Part shown: positions 55,394-64,000 of the stretch, piece after piece
Layout: each line of letters starts with the position of its first letter
Numbering within the stretch: the stretch's first letter is position 1
NCBI GenBank assembly: GCA_022457155.1
Contig: JAJGOT010000342.1
Coordinates: forward strand, 62,001-126,000
DNA from: Cladopsammia gracilis
Taxonomy: Eukaryota > Cnidaria > Anthozoa > Scleractinia > Dendrophylliidae
DNA: 64,000 nucleotides
Reading direction: 5' to 3'
Program-made: the position numbers and the translations under genes
The notes under the pieces: generated by a model
The model's input: only the letters and a program-made list of their open reading frames with translations
Told to the model about the DNA's origin: nothing
The model's database searches: none

Positions 55394-56189
55394 GGTCGCG
55401 GGGGACAGTTTCCGCTCATCAGTGTGCATTTATGAAAAGAGTATGCACGAAGTGCGACGGCTGATACCGACAATGCGCGAAATATTCACGAACAGGCTCT
55501 GTAATGTTTCTGCATCAATAATTGCACGTGCAAAGCGTGTCAACGCTTTGTTCTTTCTGCATGAAGTGTTGACAATAGCCCATGGATTAAAATTAGCAAA
55601 ATTACCATATACATATTTTTTGCATTCGTGTTTGCTCGGGAAGCCTTCGGAAGCGTAAAAACAAGTAATTTTTTGTTCAGCGCGGATAGAGAATTTCATG
55701 AGTTGACACTGCAGGGAGGTAAACTAGGTGTATTGTAGATTGTCATATCTGACTCAAAATTTTTAAATAGGCTTTCAAAGGGAAGATATGAGGCTTCAAA
55801 TTCCAACATTTACAATTTTACTCCTTTAAAAGCTAATAACTTTTAATTAAAGTTGAAATCAAAAAATTGGAGTCAGATATGACACAATAGACGTTTTGAC
55901 GGATCAGTGAGTGGCGAAATCAACTTGCTTTGTGTTCTTCTCGAGGAGCAAACTTGGACACAAAACCACGTTTTAAAACAAACAAACTTTAGTAGCTTAC
56001 AGCATTGACGCAAAGCGCGATCCCTTCAATAAAAACCAATCCTTATGCACTTTCATTATTCTCCAACATCTCTGTTAAATGTTAGCGAAATCGGCTTTCA
56101 AACGTTTACGATATAACGTTTTTCAAAGTGACACCCCTTCTAAAATTTTGCCTTATGAATTTATTCATGACCAGGTATCCCCCGCGACC
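55394..56189. mobile_element. 796-bp MITE with TTAA duplication, family 2
   Basis: TTAA at 55390-55393 and 56190-56193. Ends GGTCGCGGGGGACAG and, inverted, GGTCGCGGGGGATAC. Deleting it and one TTAA rejoins the PLE frame as ..FSANIV-KRKLQEL.., which makes sense for a PLE protein. The termini differ from the 12.4/25.9 kb family. The interior has two short ORFs without motifs. Confidence 0.92.
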
Positions 56190-56535
56190 TTAACTATGTT
56201 GGCGGAGAACTGATCTTTGAAGGGAATCACGATTCTCGTGCTGTCGACCGGATATTTCCAGCCGTTTGGAGTTGATAAACTTCTTAATTGATCTCTCAAT
56301 TAATACTTGAGGGTACTTGAGCTTTTAGAAGACGCCTCTCAAACGATCACATTCTTCATGAAAAAATGATCACGATGACGATAGTCGGTATGCTCTATCG
56401 AGCATTGTTTTGAGTAAGCTATGCTTGTATTTCTCGTATTCGTGGCTATGATAGTGTAAAAACAACTCGGTGTTTGTAGGCTTGACGTAAACCTCTGTTT
56501 CGATGTGTGACGACTTGTTGAGTAAATTAAGACCT

Positions 56536-57755
56536 AATATATATAGATAGCCCAAGCCTAACAGCGTCGCACTTTGAACAAGCTTAATTAAGGTGAAATT
56601 TAACCAAGGTGAAACTTAACTAAGGTGAAAGGTTGGAAGCACAAGAATTAAGATTGACGAACGGGCTATTTTCAATTTTAGCAATTCTCAAAAACAGTAT
56701 TTATACGCGACTGTCTGCACAGTACATTTTTATAGACCGTACAAAAGTTCACAAAAACAACTTTTCTCTGTCTAGAATAACTAGTACCACTAGTTTCCGA
56801 ATAAAATACAGTTTTTGTTTGTCAAAAATTGCCCGAGAAACTGATTTGAAAATCAAAAATTGCAAAAATACACAAACATATTTGCATAAGGCGATACGAG
56901 TGAAGATAGAACTGTACTATAAAATCAAAGTCTTGTTTTGTTTACATAAAATCGCTTTTCAAACTATCTAATGAATGAACAAACACATAAAAATGGACAA
57001 CACAATCTTATTTCGAAAAAATTTATTCAAATCTCCATTAGTTTACGTTTAAAAGCAAAACGCGTACCATTTAAGCTTAATTATAGTTCATCGAGTTCAA
57101 GCTTTCTTCGATGAAATTCAAGAGATCGATACAACTGAATTTAAGCACGTTTTAAAATCAATTCTCAAAAACTAACAATAACACCAACAAAAAGTCACTC
57201 ACAGATTGATATCAACATAAATTCTCATCGAAAACTTAATCTGTTTTACCTTCAAGTCCCTCGCTTGCTTGGTTCTGAAATCCGTAGAAAACAAATATCT
57301 CCCGCATTGATAAAAACGTAATACATGAAGTTCCTCGAAGCAAGATTTCATCCCTGAAAGCTTTTCTTTTTCCACTAAAGCGGCTTCTGAGTATCCCTTA
57401 ATTAGTATCCTTGTCTTGAGTAGCAAACCGCGAAATATTAAGGGAAATAACGCCTTTAATTTCAACGGTTTTCTCCGCTTAGTAAATTCACAGCAAAACA
57501 TCAAAGTGTTTTTCTAGCTGACGTGACATTCGGCCGTGTAACCGCGCGAAAAACAAAGCCTCGCTTTGGTTTCAACATAACGTCATACGCGCATGTTTTG
57601 CGACGTCATACGCGCATGTTTTGCAACGTCATACGCGCCCGCGAGCTAGTCCTGCGCGAAGGCAAGCTAGTCCTGCGCGACGGCGGCGGCGGAGGTCGGG
57701 CACACGCGCGCCCGCGAAACATTCCGCTAGCCATGACCATGAAAAATGACGGGCA
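56536..57755 (-). repeat. Dispersed repeat E2, copy B
   Basis: Inverse of 13243-14310. Its left edge is AATATATATAGATAGCCCAA and its right edge is ..CCATGAAAAATGACGGG. The GC-rich half (57580-57720) holds repeated CGTCATACGCGCATGTTTTG and TGCGCGACGGCGGCGGCGGA, longer than in copy A. It splits PLE sequence on the left. Confidence 0.7.
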
Positions 57756-57865
57756 TGGTTCTATGAGTATGGAGCTGCGCAGCCAGGCCTTCGGCCTGGC
57801 GAGTGCTCCGCTAAAAAGGGAAGCGTGCCGTCATTTTCAGTCTCCATTATAGTGAAACTGAGAGC

Positions 57866-58186
57866 GTGGCAATCACCCCTCGTCAATCAGCAACATGTAG
57901 TATATATAAGTTCAAATGTGACTCTTGTGATGAGAGTTATATAGGTTTTACCTATAGACACCTACATGAAAGGATTGAAGAACACAAAGGCACTTCATCT
58001 AGTATAGGCAAATACTACCGCACGACGCACGATTTAACACCTAAGGACATTACAAAGAACTTTAGTGTCTTGAAAAAGTGCCAAACTAAATTTGACTGCC
58101 TATTGTATGAAATCCTCCCGATTAGAGATCACAGACCATCCCTAAACAAACAGTCAGATTCCCTTGGGGCTAAGCTTTTTGTATAG
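57866..58186 (+). pseudogene. PLE GIY-YIG domain, inverted arm
   Basis: CSIYKFKCDSCDESYIGFTY, RHLHERIEEHKGTSSSIGKY, then CQTKFDCLLYEILPIRDHRP and NKQSDSLGAKLFV to a stop. CxxC-x3-YIGxT..R..EH is the GIY-YIG nuclease core of PLEs. It has no RT upstream; E2 lies there. The minus-strand counterpart at 55281-54960 has stops. Confidence 0.85.
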
Positions 58187-58249
58187 AGTATGCAGATTTT
58201 CTTTCGCTTGTAAACGCATCATTTTTCTATCTTTCGCTTTCGCTTGATA

Positions 58250-58790
58250 ATAGGGACCTTAAGCTGTAACTGTAAATATTTATTTAAACATGGTAAAATC
58301 ATCAGGAACCTAACCTAGCTAACCTAACTAGCCTAAACAAATTACAAACCTAACTACAATTAATCTAATAACCTGTTTTTCATGAATGCCGTGTGTAGTT
58401 TAAATTAAAAATTCAGATAAGCTGAACGTTTAAATTGACTTAGAGATTTCATTTCTCTCATATCACAGGGTAGGCTGTTCCAGAGAACTGCTCCGCTACA
58501 ACTAAAGCTATTTTTCATGTAATTAGTTCGTGGGAACGGGACGACTAGTTTGTTATCAGAGTCCCTCAGGGAATAGCGCATTCCATTTCGTATAACAAAT
58601 TTAGAGGACAGGTATTCAGGAACAAGACCATTTAAACCTTTAAACCATTATGATTTTCTGTATTTGAAACTGTGTGCTCAAATCTTTCCAATCGAGTTGT
58701 CTAATTAGGCAGTTGGCGTCCGCGTCATAGCTAGAAAAGGTTAAAACACGAGCGGCACGGTTCTGAAGCTTCTGTAGCCTTTCAAATAAA
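58250..58790 (-). pseudogene. CR1/jockey-like LINE, RT C-terminal end and 3' UTR (part 2)
   Basis: Minus strand reads FERLQKLQNRAARVLTF, LIRQLDWKDL, then VPEYLSSKFVIRNGMRYSLR, RTNYMKNSFSCSGAVLWNSL and PCDMREMKSLSQFKR, followed by the UTR. It continues the frame cut at 61977, across the E3 insertion. Confidence 0.85.
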
Positions 58791-59147
58791 AGGCCTACTC
58801 TGGGACCTTAAGTCGCCTTAAGTCGCCTAAAGTCGCCTAAAGTCGCCTAAAGTCGCCTTAAGTCGCCTAAAGTCGCCTTAAGTCGCCTAAAGTCGCCTTA
58901 AGTCGCTTAAGGTTGCCTGAAGTCGTTAGGCTTAAAAAAGGCCTGCACACCTTAAAATTGCCCTAAAAGGTTTCACTTTTACTATTTCTTGAATATATAA
59001 TAATTTTATTGCCCCAAATCTCTTTTTTAGTTCCCATATATGATTATATACCTCAAGGGTATGCCCCCAGGCAGTAAAACACCATGCTTCAATAGTCATG
59101 CACCATGCCCTAGTTGCTTCAATTATATTTGCTGAACCCTATAAAGG

Positions 59148-59352
59148 ATGGACCATTTTATTTTTGAGGGGGGGGGGGGGGGGGGGGGCAAATACCAAGA
59201 AAAAAATTTACGCACAGATAAAGTATAGAAAAGTATGGAAAAATCACAAAAAAAATTCTTGCACAACCTCAAGATGGTAAAAAAAAATTAAGCTTGCTAA
59301 AACAAATTGCCCAACCCCCCACTCCTAAAAATAAAATGGTCCATCCCCAAGG
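59148..59352. repeat. Inverted MITE-like module in E3
   Basis: GGATGGACCATTTTATTTTT with a G run on the left and AAAATAAAATGGTCCATCC on the right, about 25-bp inverted ends. The matching module in copy A is 14424-14612; a solo end is at 9622. Since both E3 copies share it, it was there before E3 spread. Confidence 0.8.
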
Positions 59353-60720
59353 AGGGTACGCTCATTCATCTTCAAAACATTGACAGCTATTTCTATAGGT
59401 TTACATATATTTCATGGACAAAGTGTTGCTGAAAGGATGAAGTTGTGACTTATATTATAATCAACATTTAATATGAGCAACATCATAAAAAAGAAACACT
59501 GCTGATCAGCAGTCAATACTGATATACTGTAATGGTGCAGGCATTCCTTCACCTTCAGGGTATTATAACAACAGTGAGAGCTGTTTTGGATCACTTAGGT
59601 CACAATAATTTGAAAAGTATTTTGGGGTTAAGCCCAATTATTGCTTATCACTTTTACATTGAGCAAGTAAGCTTGAAAAGATCATAAGCTTATCCAAAGG
59701 CAATGTCACTGTATACAAATGTACTTAACTTTTAAGCTTACTTACCCAACGTGAAAGAGCAGCCAAAAATGGGCCATTTCTCCCACATACAACCTCTAAG
59801 CTGGGTTCTAGCCATCCAACATTATTCAATTTACAACCAATCGTAACTGAACGTTTGAAAACTTGAAGCTTCTTCTTTACAATTTGTATATGTCATCTTC
59901 TTGACAGTTTGATGAAGCAAGGAATTTAAATCAACCTATACGCTCAAGATTGCAAAATTTGCGTTGATTATGTTACTATGATGGCTCTCTGTCACAAAGG
60001 TCAAAAGGATTTCTTGTTATCAACCATTAAGCAGGAATGTGCAAAGGATTTGCAGCTGCTTCCAGCAGGAAAATTTGCCTCTCTCGAGCAAACATGGCCG
60101 CCACATGTTTTGACCACGTGACTTCTTTTTGGACCATGGATGCCAACGCGCGCGGGCGCGCGCGCACTCATGTTCAGAAAATTAGCACTCAACTGATTCG
60201 GCAAACAAAGCCAAAGCTGAAGTGTTGCTGTTGTTGAAATTGAAACACATTCCCACTTTACAGTACAGCCTGACTAGGCTAGACTAGACGTGCTATACCT
60301 TCGTGGCGTAGATTGTCAAATCAAGCTGGCCTGGAATTTTTGAAATCGTTCGTGTAGCCATTGACTGGCTTCCTGCTTGTATTGCGAAAAGAAAACTAAT
60401 TCCGACAACTCAATTCAAGGTAAGGTAGATGTAAATTTCTGAAATAATATTTATTGGTTAAGCGAGCGCGGGAGCTAGTCGCGCGCTGGAGGAAAAGAAA
60501 CGCGCGAAGCATGGAAACCATCTACGATGGGAAAGTCAAAATGGCGGACGCCAATGTAAATATTGTCAACTCTGTCATTTGCTGTGCATTCGTTTGTGAT
60601 CCATTATTTTCTGGAAATTTTTGAGGTAATAATTAACTTCTACACCGGTAAATCTGTCAACAGCCTTATCAGTAACACTATTTAGTTTTGTTTTGACAGG
60701 TTAAATTAAAATGTTGCCAG

Positions 60721-61029
60721 GTGGAAAAGTGTGAGAGCATTTCGGGCCTAGAAGCAGAACTAATCAACCCTGCTAGAAAGTCTCCTACGAGGGTTCGGTT
60801 CCCTGTCAGTGGAAAATCCAAGTTTTCAGGAGCCGGACAAATAGTTGGAGAAAATGAGAAAGATGCGCTATTGAGAAGGACCCTCGCTTACGGTACCAAA
60901 TATGATATTGAAATATTCTATTGGACTAAGGCAGGAGAACAACAAATTGGCTGCAGGGTGCCTGACCAAACAGTTTTGGATGTCGTTTGCCAAGCTTTCG
61001 AGCCAAAATTGACTGTGCAAATAAATTAA
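60721..61029 (+). CDS. Captured-exon-like ORF in E3
   Basis: 102 codons, preceded by an acceptor-like TTTGTTTTGACAG (near 60702) and by an upstream small exon-like start (ATGGAAACCATCTACGATGG at about 60510, then ATGGCGGACGCC, donor-like GAG|GTAATA near 60624). The text includes FPVSGKSKFSGAGQIVGENE, DALLRRTLAYGTKYDIEIFY and VPDQTVLDVVCQAFEPKL. The related stretch in copy A (16060-16380) is frame-broken, so selection is not evident. It is probably a host gene piece carried by the transposon (transduplication). No family recognised; not a transposase by its size or motifs. Confidence 0.4.
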   Translation: MEKCESISGLEAELINPARKSPTRVRFPVSGKSKFSGAGQIVGENEKDALLRRTLAYGTKYDIEIFYWTKAGEQQIGCRVPDQTVLDVVCQAFEPKLTVQIN

Positions 61030-61749
61030 CCAAATTTATGTAATATGTGAAATCGAGAAGTGATTTTTAATTAACTAATTTGATGTCTTTGTTCATTGTT
61101 GTATAAATAAGTCAAGGGAAATGTATGTTAGTTTGATTCAGATCAGGTATCCATTTTTAAGTGAAAAAGTTGGATTTTTTTCCAAGATTTTGTTTGGCAG
61201 TGTATATGATCTTTATATTTTTGTATGATTATTGTTTTTATTGCAATATCTTAAAAACATTTAAGCAGCTAACTGAATTTTTTCTCATTCTAGATAAGTA
61301 ATATTGTTTCTGCTTCTTGTTTGGCTAATTAATGTTCATAATACAATTTAGCATTCATATTATTTATATGTTGTTGTTGTTATTGTAATAATTTGAATCT
61401 CAGTATAGCTAAAAGGGGCTTTAAAATCTGGAAACTGGAGATTTACGGTCACTTAAGTCTATCTGAGACCAAGTGAACTGATTGTGATAATTTTGTTTAT
61501 TGAAATATGAGACAAACTATCATGAATGCCAGGATTCATGTCAGGACTCAAGCTGTAGCCCTAACCCTAACTCTATGTCTAACCTGAACTGGAGTCCTTG
61601 GTCGCAAACTGACTTAAGTCCTGACTCAATCGGACCTGGCTTGAATCCTGTCTCATATTTCTCTCCAGAGACCAGTTGCTTGGTATTTAGGTATAGTGAT
61701 GAAGAGATCTGTCAATAACTTTTGTTTCATCACTTTTTAGAAACACTTT

Positions 61750-61955
61750 TATGTTGCCTGAAGTTGCCTTCAGTCGCCTTAAGTTGCCTTAAGTCGCCTT
61801 AAGTCGCCTTAAATCGCCTTAAGTCGCCTTAAGTCGCCTTAAGTCGCCTTAAGTCGCCTTAAGTCGCCTTAAGTCGCCAATATTTTAAACTAATTTTTCC
61901 TTAAGTCGCCTTAAATCGCCTTAAATCGCTTAAAGTCGCCTAAAGTTACGGCGAC
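61750..61955 (+). repeat. AGTCGCCTTA tandem array, E3 right end
   Basis: About 15 near-perfect 10-bp units with a break near 61880-61900. The inverse array at 58806-58925 lies at the left end. Confidence 0.92.
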
Positions 61956-61976
61956 TTAAGGTCCCAGAGTAGGCCT

Positions 61977-63405
61977 AATAAAGTTTTACCACAATAACCC
62001 CAAACAAGATTGTAGTAATTGAAGTGAGATTGAATTAGCGCGTTGTATATATAATGAAGAGTAGATGGGGGCACAAAAGGTCTAATTCTTTTTATGGCTC
62101 CTATCCCGGAAGCGATCTTTTTAGATAATTTATCGATGTGTATTTGCCACCGTAGATTTTCATCAATAAATATTCCAAGCGATTTGACAGAGGAAACTTG
62201 TTTTGTTGGAATATTATCAATCAAGAGCTCAGGTGGGTTTGACAAAGTACTCAATTTTTGTCTAGAACCAATTAGCATGAATTCAGTTTTGGTAGTGTTC
62301 AAAGTAAGTTTGTTAGAGATAAGCCACTTGCGTTGTTTAGATTATCCAAATCGTGAGTCAGGTTTAACTGTATTGAATTCATATCAGCGTCCGCATAAGT
62401 GATGTGAGTGTCATCAGCATATATTCTAGGCTGGCATGATGTTAGGCAGTTTGGCAAGTCGTTAATGTATATGAGAAATAAAAGGGGGCCTAGGATTGTT
62501 CCCTGCGGTACCCCACATTTAAGTGAACATATTTCAGAAAGAGACATTGTTGTGTGCGATTAGTTAAATATGACGTAAACCAATCAAGAGCTATTCCTTG
62601 TATTCCGTAAAGATTCATTTTGAATAAAAGGATATCATGGTCGACAGAATCGAATGCCTTTTTTAAATCAAGAAAAAACACAGCATTAACAGTTCCACGG
62701 TCGATATTATACGCCCAGTTATCAGTAGCTTCCAGAAGAGCAGTTACAGTTGAGTGTAATAAGCGAAAACCCGATTGCAGTTTAGAAAGGATATTGTCAG
62801 TGGTCAAAAAATTATACAATTGGTCATAAACAATCCTTTCAAACACTTTAGCTATTACTGAAATGACTGAAATAGGCCGATAATTATTTAGATCAGATGG
62901 CTCACCTTGCTTAAACAACGGAGAAACCCTGGCACATTTCCAGTCGTCAGGAAATATACCAGAGACTAAGGATTTATTAAATAGATCACATAGTGAAACT
63001 GAAATAAGATCAGCACATTCACGTATTATTTTAGTAGAAATGTTATCAAGACCAGTTGCTTTAGATCTACATAATTTGTTTAGATGTGATAAAACAGTAT
63101 TACTGCTAATCAAAGAGAAACTGAATTTCATGTTATTTACATTTAATATATAATTGCTATAGCTTAAATAATTATTAACAGTTGGAGGTATTTCATTAGC
63201 AAGTCTGGGCCCAATTGTTGAAAAATGGTCATTAAAAGCATTAGAAAGCTCACTAGAATTAGAAATAATGTGATCATTCAATTTTAGTTCTTTCACTGTT
63301 GTATTATTTGTACGACGGGATGTAAGCTCATTAATGGTTTGCCACGTTTTCCGAGAATTACCCTTGGACTGAATAAAAGCATTAGAATAATAAGAATGAA
63401 GTCAA
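61977..63405 (-). pseudogene. CR1/jockey-like LINE RT (part 1), split by E3
   Basis: Minus strand from about 63405: NAFIQSKGNSRKTWQTINEL, then FNDHFSTIGPRLANEIPP and the RT domain: LCRSKATGLDNISTKIIREC, PLFKQGEPSDLNNYRPISVI, QSGFRLLHSTVTALLEATDN and FFLDLKKAFDSVDHDILLFK (motif A, D). After a frame shift near 62540, [20 protein letters not shown] (motif B) and [12 protein letters not shown] (motif C, YADD, about 62430). Then KTEFMLIGSRQKL and NPPELLIDNIPTKQVSSVKS to FNYYNLVWGYCGKTL, where E3 enters at 61977. The 5' part (endonuclease) is absent. With only one or two frame breaks it is moderately young. Confidence 0.9.
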
Positions 63406-63409
63406 ATAC

Positions 63410-63911
63410 CTGATTTGCTTCAGTAAAATCGACATGTGATTGTTGCGGTTGTTGTTGTTGTTGGCGGGTAGTTTGAATGTCATCATTCCGGTTTGTGTTT
63501 GCTGTATTAAACTCCTTGGTCATGATTTGAAGTGCTTTTCGATAGGAATCCCGTTCTTCAGTGATTTCTTTCAACAAGTTCCTCTCCTCTTGAAGTCGGG
63601 TTTTTAACATCAAAATTTCTTGAGAAAGATCTTGATTTTTTTTGTCGAAGGGTGTTAATGAGGTCACCATTATTCATATCACCTTCGCTGAGCTGATTGA
63701 TCGTAGAAAATCTATCATTAATAGATTTAATTTCTGTCCAGATTTTCTCTAGCTCTTTTACAAAGACGGACGTCGATACGACTTCGGCTGGAAATTGTTC
63801 CTTTCTGAGATCATCGTGAGTGGCCACTTCAAAATGAGCCACGGCTTCGGTTCCATTTGAGCCAACGGCAATGGCATCGACAACGAAACGGACGACGACG
63901 ACGTTTCGCAA
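63410..63911 (-). CDS. Coiled-coil ORF at the window edge
   Basis: Two overlapping minus frames together look like one Glu/Lys-rich coiled coil: AEVVSTSVFVKELEKIWTEI, KSINDRFSTINQLSEGD, then after a shift near 63650 DLSQEILMLKTRLQEERNLL and EITEERDSYRKALQIMTKEF. A Gln-rich run (RQQQQQPQQSHVDF) and EANQ|GTATTTG, a possible splice donor at about 63407, follow. It could be ORF1 of a LINE or an exon of a host gene into whose intron the truncated LINE inserted. The upstream part reads to the window end with no clear start. Confidence 0.4.
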
Positions 63912-64000
63912 CCGAGGCAGACTGGGCCAAGGGTTTCGTTTTCGGCGGGGAAAACGAAGTAAAGCAGTGCAACTTTCCGATAGACGACGACTTTTTCTTT
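63912..64000. other. Window edge, GC-rich
   Basis: CGACGACGACGTTTCGCAAC.. with ACGACG repeats; probably the 5' region of the leftward coiled-coil gene. Too short to judge. Confidence 0.3.

Larger units (their letters stand above)
54907..58249. mobile_element. Second inverted PLE with nested elements
   Basis: Arms 54907-55281 (PLE on minus) and about 57873-58249 (plus) are inverse copies of a GIY-YIG tail plus 3' UTR, a few percent diverged. The left side continues as RT on the minus strand: KRKLQELSSKKGHSVQSVFV (55380-55320), then beyond the MITE STRIVIPFKDQFSANIVK (about 56250-56194) and IETEVYVKPTNTELFLHYHS (about 56500-56440). E2 copy B fills 56536-57755. The head-to-head layout repeats that of the 48.4-50.9 kb PLE. 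Confidence 0.8.
58791..61976 (+). mobile_element. DNA transposon E3, complete copy B, TSD AATAAA
   Basis: 3,186 bp. Ends AGGCCTACTCTGGGACCTTA and its inverse ..TAAGGTCCCAGAGTAGGCCT; AATAAA lies on both sides (58785-58790 and 61977-61982). The excised site restores CGKTL|FERLQ in the host LINE. Subterminal arrays of AGTCGCCTTA units (58806-58925 and 61750-61955) form repeat-rich TIRs. Inside are a MITE-like inverted module (59148-59352), a CpG-rich promoter-like block (60140-60160 and 60470-60520) and one ORF. No transposase was seen, so it needs help in trans. The 6-bp duplication does not fit hAT, mariner or TTAA types; superfamily unknown. Confidence 0.92.

Overview
The window is eukaryotic, intron-bearing DNA of a marine invertebrate. 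The mix of Penelope-like retroelements with GIY-YIG domains, CR1/jockey-like and L1/Tx1-like LINEs, a BEL/Pao gag, TTAA and TA MITEs and a 2A-peptide protein fits an anthozoan cnidarian such as a stony coral. That assignment rests on element types and general memory, not on a database search. No prokaryotic operons, rRNA, tRNA or CRISPR arrays were seen.

Layout. 0-6.5 kb: a fragment of an integrase-core (rve-like) gene runs tail-to-tail with a multi-exon HECT E3 ligase gene. 6.7-13.2 kb: a Penelope-like element (PLE) with the same 3' region at both ends. It is broken by a 2.8-kb element that encodes a 2A peptide plus a protease-like domain, and by a TTAA MITE. 13.2-19.4 kb: two dispersed repeats (called E2 and E3 here) precede a decayed L1/Tx1-type LINE. 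19.4-22.4 kb: a PLE scrap joins a BEL/Pao LTR plus gag. 22.4-28.2 kb: microsatellites, foldbacks, MITEs, a LINE tail and a PLE GIY-YIG tail.

28.3-42.5 kb: the highlight, a 14.2-kb virus-derived element with terminal inverted repeats (TIRs). Leftward genes encode a pX-like basic protein, a major capsid candidate, a small Gly/Lys-rich protein, a penton candidate and a conserved unknown. Rightward genes encode an A32-type packaging ATPase, two tandem fibre-like proteins, a hydrophobic protein and a protein-primed family-B DNA polymerase; one leftward helix-turn-helix-like gene lies before the polymerase. This is the gene set of Polinton/adintovirus/adenovirus-like DNA viruses, yet no integrase or adenain-type protease is visible and no target-site duplication (TSD) flanks it. 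Most genes carry frameshifts or stops, and a hAT-type MITE with an 8-bp TSD sits inside the polymerase, so it is a fossil.

42.5-64 kb: a CpG-rich TIR element, LINE tails, foldbacks, tandem repeats and one unidentified exon-like ORF. A PLE insertion follows that forms a 986-bp-arm palindrome and is flanked by an 11-bp TSD. Next come a 1.4-kb TA-flanked TIR element and a second inverted PLE holding a TTAA MITE and the second E2 copy. Last is a CR1/jockey-like LINE split by the complete second copy of E3 (TSD AATAAA), then a coiled-coil ORF at the edge.

The only candidates for host-type genes are the integrase-like/HECT pair (perhaps transposon cargo itself), the 46.8-47.2 kb ORF and the 63.4-63.9 kb coiled-coil ORF. 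Everything else is nested mobile DNA, and exact TSDs give its order of insertion in several places.
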